64,000 nt of DNA from NCBI RefSeq assembly GCF_030159255.1, contig NZ_BSCT01000024.1:62001-126000 (forward strand), given 5' to 3'. Position 1 is the stretch's first letter. Every line of letters starts with the position of its first letter. Origin of the DNA: Bradyrhizobium sp. SSBR45G. GTDB taxonomy: Bacteria; Pseudomonadota; Alphaproteobacteria; Rhizobiales; Xanthobacteraceae. Shown piece by piece: positions 16,020 to 24,652 of the stretch. The notes under the pieces were generated by a model that saw only the letters and a list, made by a program, of their open reading frames with translations, was not told the origin of the DNA and did not search any database. The position numbers and the translations under genes are program-made.

Positions 16020-17594
16020 ATGCTGGAATTGCGTAAGGACATCTTCGCCGACGAGCGCGACGACAATCTCAACGAGATCGGCAAGGGCACCCAGCGCCAG
16101 GACATGCTGGGCCATGTCACGGGCACCTCGACCTACTTCAACGATCATAGACTGCAGGGCATGCTGCATCTGAGGGTCGTGAGGTCGACGCAGCCGCATG
16201 CCCGGCTGCGCCGCATCGACACCAGCGAGGCCGAGCGCAGCGAGGGCGTGCGGCGGATCATCCGCGGCAGCGACGTGCCGCGCAACCTCAACACGCTGCT
16301 CAGCCTGATCAATTTCGGAAAGGATGACGAGCCGACGCTGGCTATCGACAAGGTCCGCTACAAGGGCGAGCCGATCGTCGCCGTCATCGCCGATACGCCG
16401 CGCGCGGCGGCCGAGGCGGCGGCCAAGGTGCGCGTCGACTACGAGACGCTGCCGGCCGTATTCGACGTCGAAGAGGCGCTGAAGCCGGGGGCGCCTGTCG
16501 TCAACGAGACCTATCCGAAGAATACGTTCACCTATCATGACCGCTACGATCACCAGAAGCTGCGCTTCGGTGACGTCGAGCGTGGCTTCGCCGGCGCCGA
16601 TCATGTGCTGGAGCAGCGCTACCAGATGTCGCCGATCGAGCACGCGCCGGTCGAGACCAATGGCGCGATCGCAGCCCCCGACACCAACGGCCGCTACGTC
16701 GTCTACACCTCGACCCAGGCGCTGTTCTTCTCACTCGACACCTGCGCCAAGATCCTCGATCTGCCGTCGAACACTTTCCACTTCATCGGCGGTACTGTCG
16801 GCGGCGGCTTCGGCGGCAAGGTTGACACCTTGACCGAGCCGCTCGCGATTCTGGCGGCGATGCTGACCGGGCGGCCGGTGCGCTACGTGCTCGGGCGCGA
16901 GGAAGAGATGCAGTTCGGGCCGCCGCGCGGCGCCGAGCGGATCTACATCAAGGACGGCGTGATGCGCGACGGGCGCATCGTGGCGCGCCAGATCCGCGCG
17001 TATTTCGACTCGGGCGCCTATACACGGCTGTCGAGCTATGCGGTGGTCAAATGCGCCGCGCATCTGCCCGGTCCCTATACAATCCCGAACGTCCATGGCG
17101 ACATCTACTGCGTCTTCACCAATCGCACGCCGGCCACCGCGATGCGTGGCTTCGGCATCACCGGGATGGACTTCGCGCTCGAATGCCAGATGGACAAGCT
17201 CGCGCATCTCATTGGCATGGACCCCATGGAGTTCCGCATCCTCAACGCCTATCGCGACGGCGACATGAAGGCGCACCGGCGCGAGGCCAAGAACACCGCG
17301 CTGATCGAATGCGTCCAGGTTGCCGCCGAGAAGGCGAAGTGGCCGATCCGCGACGAGTTCCGCCGGATGTCCTCGCGCAAGGACGGCGGAGGTGTGCGGG
17401 CCGCGGTGCCGTCGACGCCGCGCGAACCCGCGCAGCCGCGTTCAGCGCCGGCGCAGCAGCGCACCAGCTATGATCGTGGGCTCTCTGCGCCGTCGCAGCC
17501 CGAGCCGCCGCCACCCCCGCCAACGAGCCCGGCGCCATCGCCGGCGCATGGCGCGACGCGGTTTTCATCGGTGTTCGGAACGAGGAGGCGCTGA
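16020..17594 (+). CDS. Molybdenum hydroxylase large subunit, N-terminal part (split CoxL-like)
   Basis: This 524-residue protein covers the aldehyde oxidase/xanthine dehydrogenase a/b hammerhead domain (about residues 20-130) and the first molybdopterin-binding domain. The cofactor loop GGGFGGK is at 261-267 and the loop equivalent to AYRCSFR or AYRGAGR reads AMRGFG at 374-379. The absence of the cysteine argues against CO dehydrogenase activity. From about residue 459 the family sequence gives way to a Pro/Ala-rich tail (QPEPPPPPPTSPAPSP) ending in a basic stop-proximal segment. A normal CoxL has nearly 800 residues in one chain; the remaining half is encoded by the next gene. AAGGGGAG precedes the ATG at 16020. 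Confidence 0.9.
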   Translation: MLELRKDIFADERDDNLNEIGKGTQRQDMLGHVTGTSTYFNDHRLQGMLHLRVVRSTQPHARLRRIDTSEAERSEGVRRIIRGSDVPRNLNTLLSLINFGKDDEPTLAIDKVRYKGEPIVAVIADTPRAAAEAAAKVRVDYETLPAVFDVEEALKPGAPVVNETYPKNTFTYHDRYDHQKLRFGDVERGFAGADHVLEQRYQMSPIEHAPVETNGAIAAPDTNGRYVVYTSTQALFFSLDTCAKILDLPSNTFHFIGGTVGGGFGGKVDTLTEPLAILAAMLTGRPVRYVLGREEEMQFGPPRGAERIYIKDGVMRDGRIVARQIRAYFDSGAYTRLSSYAVVKCAAHLPGPYTIPNVHGDIYCVFTNRTPATAMRGFGITGMDFALECQMDKLAHLIGMDPMEFRILNAYRDGDMKAHRREAKNTALIECVQVAAEKAKWPIRDEFRRMSSRKDGGGVRAAVPSTPREPAQPRSAPAQQRTSYDRGLSAPSQPEPPPPPPTSPAPSPAHGATRFSSVFGTRRR

Positions 17595-17595
17595 C

Positions 17596-18618
17596 ATGGC
17601 CACGCACCGCGGCCGCGGCATGGCGGCCATCAATTATCCGATCGGTATGAATCTCGGCGGCGATCCGAGCCAGGCGCTGGTGCATTCCAATCCCAGCGGC
17701 AAGTTCACGGTGGCGCTGTCCTCGATCGATCTGGGACAGGGCATGAAGTCGGTGACGCGGCAGATCTGCGCCGAGACGCTCGGCGTGCCCGTCGAGGACG
17801 TCTATGTCGACACGGCGGACTCCGACACCGGGCCGCATTGCATGGGCTCGTTCGCCTCGCGCGGCACCCATCGCGTCGGCAATGCCGTGATGGCGGCGGC
17901 CAAGGAGGCGCGCGGCGTGATGATGGAGGCGGCGGCCGAGGAGCTGGAAGTCAACGCGGGGGATCTCGAGACCGACGGCCGCGGCAACATCCACGTCAAG
18001 GGCGCGCCGCATCGTTCGATCTCGGTCAAGGACGTCGCCATCGCCGCGCAGTTCCGCCAGGGCAAGACGATCTCGGGACGCGGCATCTTCCTGGTGCCGT
18101 TGTCGGACGTCGATCCCGAGACTGGCGAGATGTCGCCGGCCACCTGCTATGCGCATGCCTGCCTCGTCGCGGAGGTCGAGGTCGACGACGAGACCGGTGA
18201 GGTCGGCGTCGTCAGGATGGACTCTGCCTATGAGCTCGGGCGCGCGCTCAATCCGCGCCTGGTCGAGCAACAGCTGGTCGGCGGCGCCTGGATGGGGATG
18301 AGCCATGCGCTGTATGAGACGACCGAGCCGTACTATCCCGATCCGAAGCAGGGCCCGCGCGACTTCGTCGAATATCTGATGCCGGGGCCCGGCGACATCT
18401 GTCCGCACGACATTGCCGTGCTGGAGCGGCCGGCGCCGGATGGCCCGTTCGGTGGCAAGGGCCCCGGCGAGATGTGCGCCAACCCGGTGCTGCCGGCCAT
18501 TGCCAACGCGATCTTCAATGCCGTCGGCGTGCGCATCGACGAGTTGCCGATCACGCCGGAAAAGGTGCTTCGCGCGATCAAGTCTCAGGGCGGCGCGCGC
18601 CCGCAGACGCGGCGGTGA
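17596..18618 (+). CDS. Molybdenum hydroxylase large subunit, C-terminal part (split CoxL-like)
   Basis: This 340-residue protein is the second molybdopterin-binding domain. It includes SSIDLGQGMKSVTRQICAE (the Q-G loop), DTGPHCMGSFASRGTH, and GGKGPGEMCANP, whose Glu292 matches the catalytic glutamate of the family. The ATG is one base after the stop of the N-terminal part, with GAGGAGGCG as ribosome site. Together the two proteins span the whole CoxL fold and keep the expected active-site elements. The break falls between domains and carries a linker-like tail, so it looks like a functional split subunit more than a decayed gene, though assembly is unproven. Confidence 0.9.
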   Translation: MATHRGRGMAAINYPIGMNLGGDPSQALVHSNPSGKFTVALSSIDLGQGMKSVTRQICAETLGVPVEDVYVDTADSDTGPHCMGSFASRGTHRVGNAVMAAAKEARGVMMEAAAEELEVNAGDLETDGRGNIHVKGAPHRSISVKDVAIAAQFRQGKTISGRGIFLVPLSDVDPETGEMSPATCYAHACLVAEVEVDDETGEVGVVRMDSAYELGRALNPRLVEQQLVGGAWMGMSHALYETTEPYYPDPKQGPRDFVEYLMPGPGDICPHDIAVLERPAPDGPFGGKGPGEMCANPVLPAIANAIFNAVGVRIDELPITPEKVLRAIKSQGGARPQTRR

Positions 18619-18624
18619 CGGCGC

Positions 18625-19506
18625 ATGGTGGTCCGCAGCAACATCGTCGGCATCGACTCGCCGCAGGCGCTGGAAAAGGCGCTGCGCGCGGCCTATTACC
18701 TCGCCGATGACGGGCTCTCGACCGCGGCCTATCTGGCGCTTGCGCTCGGCAAGCCGCTGCTCCTGGAGGGCGCGCCCGGCGTCGGCAAGACCGAGGCGGC
18801 AAAGGCGATCGCCGCGGTGCTGGCGCGCCGGCTGATCCGGCTGCAATGCTACGAGGGCATCGACGCGGCGGCGGCCCTCTACGAGTGGAACTATCCGCGC
18901 CAGATGCTCGCGATCCGCCAGGCCGGCGAGGAGAGCATCGACATCTATGGCGAGAGTTTTCTGATCGAGCGGCCGATGCTGGCCTGCCTGCGCGCGCCTG
19001 ACGCCACCGTGCTGCTGATCGACGAGATCGATCGCGCCGACCAGGAGTTCGAGGCCTTCCTGCTCGAATTCCTGTCCGACTTCCAGATCTCCATCCCTGA
19101 GCGCGGCACAGTGCGCGCCGCCGAACGGCCGGTGGTGGTGCTGACCTCGAACCGCACACGTGACCTGCACGAAGCGCTGCGCCGCCGCTGTGTCTATCAT
19201 TGGATCGACTATCCCGATGCGGAGCGCGAGGCGCGGATCGTGATGATGCGCGCCTCCAGCGTTGCCGAGGCGACCGCACGCGCTGTCGTCGCGGCGGTGG
19301 CGAAGCTCAGGCGTGAGCCCTTGAGCAAGGCGCCCGGCATTGCCGAGGCGGTCGACTGGGCGGAGGCTGCGACGCTGCTGAACCAGACCGGGGCGCGCTG
19401 GCCGGATGCGTTCAAGCGCGCGATCGGCGTCGCGCTCAAGGACGAGGAGGATCTGTCCTTCATCGCCCCGCGTCTCGACGCGCTGCTGGCGGAGTCGATG
19501 ACATGA
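18625..19506 (+). CDS. MoxR-type AAA+ ATPase (CoxD-like)
   Basis: This 293-residue AAA+ protein has Walker A GAPGVGKTE near residue 50, Walker B VLLIDEIDRADQEFEAFLLE, sensor 1 LTSNRTRDL and the arginine-finger region ALRRRCVYHWIDYP. CoxD-type ATPases help mature the molybdenum centre of CO dehydrogenase-family enzymes, working with a VWA partner, here the next gene, whose ATG overlaps this stop as ATGA. The role in this operon is inferred from that gene order. Confidence 0.9.
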   Translation: MVVRSNIVGIDSPQALEKALRAAYYLADDGLSTAAYLALALGKPLLLEGAPGVGKTEAAKAIAAVLARRLIRLQCYEGIDAAAALYEWNYPRQMLAIRQAGEESIDIYGESFLIERPMLACLRAPDATVLLIDEIDRADQEFEAFLLEFLSDFQISIPERGTVRAAERPVVVLTSNRTRDLHEALRRRCVYHWIDYPDAEREARIVMMRASSVAEATARAVVAAVAKLRREPLSKAPGIAEAVDWAEAATLLNQTGARWPDAFKRAIGVALKDEEDLSFIAPRLDALLAESMT

Positions 19507-20636
19507 GCGAGCTTCGCCTGCCCGAGCCGCGCCTGCCAAGGGCTGCCGAGATCTTCATCTCCTTCGCCGCTTTGGTGCGGCGGAACGGCTTTGCGATCGC
19601 GCCCGAGCAGACCACGTCGTTTCTCGAAGCCATCGCGCTGCTGGGACCGACCAGTCTGAACGACATCCGCCGCGCCGGGACGGCGACGCTGGCGCCGCCG
19701 CCCGAGCGGCTCGCCACCTACAATCTGCTGTTCGACATCCATTTCGGCCTGACCGAGGCGACAGGTCTCAGCGCGGCGGATCAGCAGGACGACGTCGTGC
19801 GGTTGCAGGAGGAGGGCGACGGCGCCGTCGATCCCGACATCGCCGAAGAGCAGAACGAGTCCGGTCTGGCGGCGACACGCGCCGAGGCCCTGGTCGCGCG
19901 CCGCTTGGCTGCGACGACCGGCGGCCATGCCCTGCAGCGCCTCGCGCGCCAGGCGCGCGCGAAGCTGCCGAAGCGGCGCGGCCACCGGCGCATGCGCGCG
20001 CGGCGTGGCAGCTTCATCGACCTGCGCCGAACGATGCGCGAGAGCGTGCGGCGCGACGGCGAGGTGCTGCGCTTGCTGCGCCTGAAGCGGCGGCCGCGGC
20101 TGCGCCGGCTGCTGCTGTTGATCGACGTCTCCGGCTCGATGAAGGCGCGCACCGAGGACAACATGCGGCTGGCGCATGTGCTGGTGCAGGCGGTGCCGCA
20201 GGCTGAGGTGTTCACCCTGGGCACGCGGCTGACGCGGGTGACGCGTCCGCTGCGGCTGAAGCGCCGTGAACAGGCATTGCTCGCGGCCTCGCACCTCGTC
20301 AGCGACTGGGACGGCGGCACCCGGATCGGCGAGGCGCTGCAGGCGTTTCTCGCGGTGCCGCGGTTCTCGACCTATGCGCGCGGCGCGGCAGTGCTGGTGG
20401 TCTCGGACGGGCTGGAGCGTGGCGATCACCAGGCGCTCCGTGACGCCGTCAGGAAGCTGTCGCTGCGCGCCTGGCGCCTGAGCTGGCTGACGCCGCTTGC
20501 GACCGGGCCGGGCTTCAAGCCGCAGACCGAAGCGCTGCAGGCGATTGTGCCGGATGTCGACGACATCGTTCCCGGCGGCTCGGACGAGGCCATCGTCGCG
20601 CATGTTCTGTCGCTGGCGCGGAGGAGGGCGGCATGA
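19503..20636 (+). CDS. VWA-domain protein (CoxE-like)
   Basis: This 377-residue protein has a C-terminal von Willebrand A domain whose metal site begins LLLIDVSGSM (Asp208) and continues with SDWDGGTRIGEAL and LVVSDGLERGD. The N-terminal 190 residues are the CoxE/DUF58-adjacent helical region, ending in a very basic stretch (KRRGHRRMRARRG). It is the cognate partner of the MoxR ATPase for enzyme activation. ATGA overlaps join it to both neighbours. Confidence 0.9.
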   Translation: MSELRLPEPRLPRAAEIFISFAALVRRNGFAIAPEQTTSFLEAIALLGPTSLNDIRRAGTATLAPPPERLATYNLLFDIHFGLTEATGLSAADQQDDVVRLQEEGDGAVDPDIAEEQNESGLAATRAEALVARRLAATTGGHALQRLARQARAKLPKRRGHRRMRARRGSFIDLRRTMRESVRRDGEVLRLLRLKRRPRLRRLLLLIDVSGSMKARTEDNMRLAHVLVQAVPQAEVFTLGTRLTRVTRPLRLKRREQALLAASHLVSDWDGGTRIGEALQAFLAVPRFSTYARGAAVLVVSDGLERGDHQALRDAVRKLSLRAWRLSWLTPLATGPGFKPQTEALQAIVPDVDDIVPGGSDEAIVAHVLSLARRRAA

Positions 20637-21520
20637 ACGGCACCGTCGATGCGCATCATCATATCTGGCGGCAGGCTGATCTGCCCTGGCTGGTCGGACC
20701 GATGCAGCCGCGCATCTTCGGCCCCTATGAGCCGATCAGGCGCGACTACACAATCGAGGAATATCTCAACGACATCGCCGGCAACGGCGTGACGCAATCG
20801 GTCTATGTCCAGACCAACTGGGCGAAGGACGGCTTCGCGGACGAGGCCGCCTGGGTCCAGAGCACGGCGGAGCAGCATGGCTTTCCGCACGCGATCGTGG
20901 CCTATGCCGACCTCGCCGTCAGCGACGCGCGGTCGCAGTTCGACCGGCTCGCCCGCTATCCCCTGGTGCGCGGCGTTCGGATGCAGCTGCACTGGCACGA
21001 CAATCCGCTGTATCGCTTCGCCGCAACTCCCGATCTCTGCAGCGATCCCAACATCCGCGCCAATGTCGCGCGGCTCGCCGATTACGGCTGGTCGTTCGAC
21101 CTGCAGGTGTTCGCCGGCCAGATGGCGGGCGCCGCGGCACTCGCCGAAAGCTGCCCGTCCGTCACCTTCATCCTACAGCATGCCGGCATGCTGGAGGATC
21201 TTTCGCCGGCCGGGCGCGAGCAATGGCGCGACGGCATGCAGCAGCTCGCGGCCCGCAGTAATGTCGTCAGCAAGCTCTCGGGCCTCGGCACCTTCATCCG
21301 CCGCAACGACCCTGCTCATGTCGCCGACATCGTGCGCGAGACGATCGGCATGTTCGGTGCCGAGCGTTGCCTGTTCGGCTCGAACTTTCCGATCGAGAAG
21401 CTCTGGACGGAGTACTGCGCGCTGATCGCCGCCTACGAGGCCGCGATCGAAGGCCTCGATGCACGCGCGCGGGCGCGTGTGATGGGAGAGACCGCGCGGC
21501 GGGTCTATCGGCTCGGATGA
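20633..21520 (+). CDS. Amidohydrolase-2 family hydrolase (lactonase-like)
   Basis: This 295-residue TIM-barrel metal hydrolase of PF04909 has the N-terminal metal motif DAHHHIW. Histidines follow at QLHWHD and FILQHAGM, and the late motif LFGSNFPIEKLW matches the SDxP region of the family with Asn in place of Asp. The family includes L-fuconolactonase and 2-pyrone-4,6-dicarboxylate lactonase (LigI), which hydrolyse cyclic esters without needing two metals. In this operon it probably opens a lactone or ring formed after hydroxylation (inference). It overlaps the CoxE-like gene as ATGA. Confidence 0.85.
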   Translation: MNGTVDAHHHIWRQADLPWLVGPMQPRIFGPYEPIRRDYTIEEYLNDIAGNGVTQSVYVQTNWAKDGFADEAAWVQSTAEQHGFPHAIVAYADLAVSDARSQFDRLARYPLVRGVRMQLHWHDNPLYRFAATPDLCSDPNIRANVARLADYGWSFDLQVFAGQMAGAAALAESCPSVTFILQHAGMLEDLSPAGREQWRDGMQQLAARSNVVSKLSGLGTFIRRNDPAHVADIVRETIGMFGAERCLFGSNFPIEKLWTEYCALIAAYEAAIEGLDARARARVMGETARRVYRLG

Positions 21521-21559
21521 CGCTGCGCGCAACGACAACAAACGCAACAGGGAACGCTC

Positions 21560-22408
21560 ATGGCGCTGGAAATCAAGGTTCTCGACTATGGTGACATCGA
21601 GCTGGAATCGAGCTTCCTCGTGCTCGGCCGCGACTGTGGCCGCACCCGCCGCGTGCTGACGCTCGGCTTCCTGATCCTCGGCGGGCCGTACCCGGTCGTG
21701 GTCGATACCGGCTATCGCTCCAACCAGATCATGGAGACGCTGGGGATGCGCGGGCTGCAGTACCATGAGAACATGATCGAGAACCAGCTGGCGCGCCACG
21801 GCGTGCGCATGGGCGACGTCCGCTATGTCTGCCACACCCATCTGCACATCGATCATGCCGGCAAGGATGATCTGTTTCCGATGAACACCACGGTGGTGCT
21901 GAACCGCCGCGAGCTGGAGTATTCCGTGTCCGGTCTGATGCATCCGCAATATCCGGCGCCCGATATCAAGCACCTGATCGACCGGCTGCACACCAAGAGC
22001 GCGCTGCGCTTCCTCGATCTCGAATTGACCGGCCCGATCGAGCTGATGCCGGGCGTCTATTGCGATGCCGCCAATGCTCATACCGAGGGCTCGATGAACA
22101 TTCACGTTCACACAGCCGACGGCATCGCCACCATCTGCGGCGATGTGATCTACGACTTCAACGATCAGATCGTGACGCCGTTCAACGAGATCCAGGACGC
22201 TGAGCCGCGCACGACCGGCAATCACGGCACCTCGAAGCGTGCCGAGAAGGCGGCGATCAAGAAGCTGCTGTCGAGCTCGCGCTATCTGCTGCCGGTTCAC
22301 GACCGCCCCGCCAAGATCGAAGGCGGGGTCGTGACGGGGCGGCTGCACGACCAGGTGCCGGGTCCGGTCGTGCAGTCGCTGCCGCAGCGGCACTGGTTTC
22401 CCGCGTGA
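21560..22408 (+). CDS. Metallo-beta-lactamase-fold lactonase (N-acyl homoserine lactonase family)
   Basis: This 282-residue MBL-fold hydrolase has the dinuclear zinc motif HLHIDHAG (His94, His96, Asp98, His99), a third metal histidine in ANAHTEGSMN, the bridging aspartate in CGDVIYD and a late histidine in LLPVHDRP. It resembles the AttM/AhlD/AiiA and 4-pyridoxolactonase group. The catabolic operon context favours a lactone intermediate over quorum-sensing signals as substrate, although signal degradation cannot be excluded. GGGAACGCTC precedes the ATG. Confidence 0.85.
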   Translation: MALEIKVLDYGDIELESSFLVLGRDCGRTRRVLTLGFLILGGPYPVVVDTGYRSNQIMETLGMRGLQYHENMIENQLARHGVRMGDVRYVCHTHLHIDHAGKDDLFPMNTTVVLNRRELEYSVSGLMHPQYPAPDIKHLIDRLHTKSALRFLDLELTGPIELMPGVYCDAANAHTEGSMNIHVHTADGIATICGDVIYDFNDQIVTPFNEIQDAEPRTTGNHGTSKRAEKAAIKKLLSSSRYLLPVHDRPAKIEGGVVTGRLHDQVPGPVVQSLPQRHWFPA

Positions 22409-22426
22409 TTGGCCCGAGGACAGACG

Positions 22427-24022
22427 ATGACCCACGTGACCCTGCGCCCTGAGTTCGAAAATCTGATCGACCCTTACGCACCGGTGGCGCAGGTTGCGAC
22501 GGGCTTCGAGTTCACGGAGGGGCCGATCTGGCACCCGGCTGAGCAGTTCCTGCTGTTCTCCGACATGCCGGCGGATGTCCGCCGCCGCTGGGACGCGAAG
22601 CGCGGCGTGGTCGAGATGCGGCGGCCGTCGAACAAATGCAACGGCATGACCTATGATGCGGATCTCAACCTCATCGTCTGCGAGCATGCGACGTCGTCGC
22701 TGGTGCGCGAGCGGCCTGACGGGCGTCGCGAGATCCTGGCGTCGCATTTCGAGAACCAGGAGCTGAACAGCCCCAACGACGTCTGCGTCCATTCCAGCGG
22801 CGCGATCTACTTCTCCGATCCCTGGTATGGTCGCATGCCGGTCTATGGCGTGGAGCGGCCGCGCCAGCTCGGCTTCCAGGGAATCTACCGCGTGCCGCCG
22901 GGCGGCGGCGCGCCGCGGCTGCTGGTCGACCGCTATCTGTTCGACCAGCCGAACGGGCTGTGCTTCTCGCCGGACGAGCGGCTGCTCTATGTCAACGATA
23001 CCGTGCAGGCGCTGATCCGCGTGTTCGATGTCGGCAGCGACGGCGCGCTGTCGAACGGCCGCGTCTTCGCCAGCGGCATCCGCTCCGAGCTCGAGCCCGG
23101 CGTGCCCGACGGCATGAAATGCGACCAGCGCGGCAATGTCTGGGTGACAGCGCCGGGCGGCGTCTGGGTCTATGCGCCCACGGGCGAGCTGCTCGGCAAG
23201 GTGCGCGTGCCGGAGCTCGTGGCCAATCTGGCCTGGGGCGGGCCTGAGTTTCGTACGCTCTATCTCACCGCGACCCATTCGGTCTATGCGATTCAGAGCA
23301 AGGTCGGCCCGCGCCATGAGCCCTATATGAGCGCGCGAAGTCGAGGGGCGGCAACGGCAGGTCCTGCGACGTCCAGCTCGACGTCCGCGCCATCGGCGCC
23401 GCAGCTGGCATCCGGCGACATGCAGCTCGATCCGCGCCGCTGCGCGATGATCATCCAGGATCTGCAGAACGACGTCATCATGGACGGCGGCGCCTTCGCC
23501 GAGTCCGGTGCGCCCGGTCATGCCAAGCAACAGCGTGTCGTCGACAATGTCCGGCGTGTCGCCGAGGTCGCGCGTGCGCGCGGCGTCGTCATCATCCATG
23601 TCTGGTTCGTGGTCGAGCCCGGCGCCCCCGGTGTGACCTTGAACGCGCCGCTGTTCGAGGGCCTGGTCGACAGCAAGGCGATGGTGCGCGGCAGCTGGGG
23701 CGCAGCGCCCGTGGCGGGGCTCGAGCCGAGGAACGGGGATTTCGTGGTCGAGAAGATGCGGATGAGCGCGTGGGAGGGCACGCGGCTGGAGACCATCCTG
23801 AGAGCGACCGGCCGCGACGTCATCATCAACACCGGAGCCTGGACCAACATGTCGGTCGAGCACACCGCGCGCACCGGCGCCGACAAAGGCTACTTCATGG
23901 TGGTGCCGGAGGACTGCTGCTCGACCATGAATGCGGACTGGCACAACGCGTCGATCAACTTCGCCCTGCAGAATGTCGCCGTCGTCACGCAGGCCGATGC
24001 CGTGATCAAGGCGCTGGGTTGA
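22427..24022 (+). CDS. SMP-30/gluconolactonase fused to an isochorismatase-like domain
   Basis: This is a 531-residue bifunctional protein. Residues 1-300 are an SMP-30/gluconolactonase six-bladed propeller with likely metal ligands in FTEGPIWHP, SPNDVCVH and VPDGMKCD. After an Ala/Ser/Thr-rich linker of about 30 residues, residues 335-531 are an isochorismatase-like cysteine-hydrolase domain. It keeps Asp345 (IIQDLQND) and Lys443 (VVEKMRMSAW) of the usual Asp-Lys-Cys triad, but the nucleophile position in TNMSVEHTAR is Ser476 in place of cysteine. The domain may therefore be a non-cysteine hydrolase, as in isochorismatases proper, or be altered in activity. The ATG at 22427 follows GAGGACAGACG. 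Confidence 0.87.
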   Translation: MTHVTLRPEFENLIDPYAPVAQVATGFEFTEGPIWHPAEQFLLFSDMPADVRRRWDAKRGVVEMRRPSNKCNGMTYDADLNLIVCEHATSSLVRERPDGRREILASHFENQELNSPNDVCVHSSGAIYFSDPWYGRMPVYGVERPRQLGFQGIYRVPPGGGAPRLLVDRYLFDQPNGLCFSPDERLLYVNDTVQALIRVFDVGSDGALSNGRVFASGIRSELEPGVPDGMKCDQRGNVWVTAPGGVWVYAPTGELLGKVRVPELVANLAWGGPEFRTLYLTATHSVYAIQSKVGPRHEPYMSARSRGAATAGPATSSSTSAPSAPQLASGDMQLDPRRCAMIIQDLQNDVIMDGGAFAESGAPGHAKQQRVVDNVRRVAEVARARGVVIIHVWFVVEPGAPGVTLNAPLFEGLVDSKAMVRGSWGAAPVAGLEPRNGDFVVEKMRMSAWEGTRLETILRATGRDVIINTGAWTNMSVEHTARTGADKGYFMVVPEDCCSTMNADWHNASINFALQNVAVVTQADAVIKALG

Positions 24023-24025
24023 GGC

Positions 24026-24652
24026 ATGCCGAAGCTGCTTCATCTCGTCGCCTCGCCGCGCGCCGACTCGGAATCCGGCGCTGCCGCGCGCGCCTTTCTC
24101 GATCGCTTCCGGCTGGCGCGGCCGGACTGGGACATTGACGAGCTGAACGTGTGGCGGGAGCAGTTGCCGGAATTCGACGGCGAGATCCTGCAGGCGAAAT
24201 ATGCGCGAATGGGCGGGCGTGCTTTCACCGACAGCCAGCGCGCGGCGTTCGCCGTGGCCGAGCGCATGGCCGTGCGGCTCGATCTGGCCGAGCGCGTCGT
24301 GATCTCGACGCCGATGTGGAATTTCGGCATCCCTTACAAGCTCAAGCACTGGCTCGACATCATCAATCAGCCTGGGCTCACCTTTCGCTTCGATCCTATC
24401 AGCGGCTACCTGCCGCTGCTCAAAGATCGCCCGACCCTCGTGATCCTCGCCAGCGGCGGCGACTTCACCACCGGCATGAGCAGGGGCCGGAGCGATCTGG
24501 CCACGCCATACCTGCGCGAGGCGCTGCGCTTCATGGGTCTTCGTGACCTCAGGTTCGTCCCGGTCGGTCCGACCAGCGGACCGGCGCAGCACGCGGCCGC
24601 GGCGCGTGATCGCGCGCACCGTCAGCTCGTCGAGATGGCCGCGCGGTTCTGA
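24026..24652 (+). CDS. FMN-dependent NAD(P)H:quinone/azo reductase (flavodoxin-2 fold)
   Basis: This 208-residue flavodoxin-fold reductase of the AzoR/quinone reductase family has the phosphate loop ASPRADSESGAAARAFL and the FMN/active-site motif TPMWNFGIPYKLKHWLD (typically PMYNFGIPxxLKxWID), then ILASGGDF. It would reduce quinones, azo bonds or flavin with NAD(P)H. It is the last gene of the long operon and could regenerate or detoxify a quinone-like product of the pathway. It starts three bases after the SMP-30 fusion. Confidence 0.88.
   Translation: MPKLLHLVASPRADSESGAAARAFLDRFRLARPDWDIDELNVWREQLPEFDGEILQAKYARMGGRAFTDSQRAAFAVAERMAVRLDLAERVVISTPMWNFGIPYKLKHWLDIINQPGLTFRFDPISGYLPLLKDRPTLVILASGGDFTTGMSRGRSDLATPYLREALRFMGLRDLRFVPVGPTSGPAQHAAAARDRAHRQLVEMAARF

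Noticed and set aside
16020..18618. Assignment as aerobic carbon monoxide dehydrogenase
   Set aside because: The active-site loop that carries cysteine in true CoxL (AYRCSFR) reads AMRGFG here, so a hydroxylase of another substrate is more likely despite CoxD/E-like neighbours.
21560..22408. A quorum-quenching AHL lactonase role
   Set aside because: The motifs fit the AHL lactonase family, but the gene is embedded in a catabolic operon with no LuxI/LuxR-type genes; a pathway lactone is the simpler substrate.
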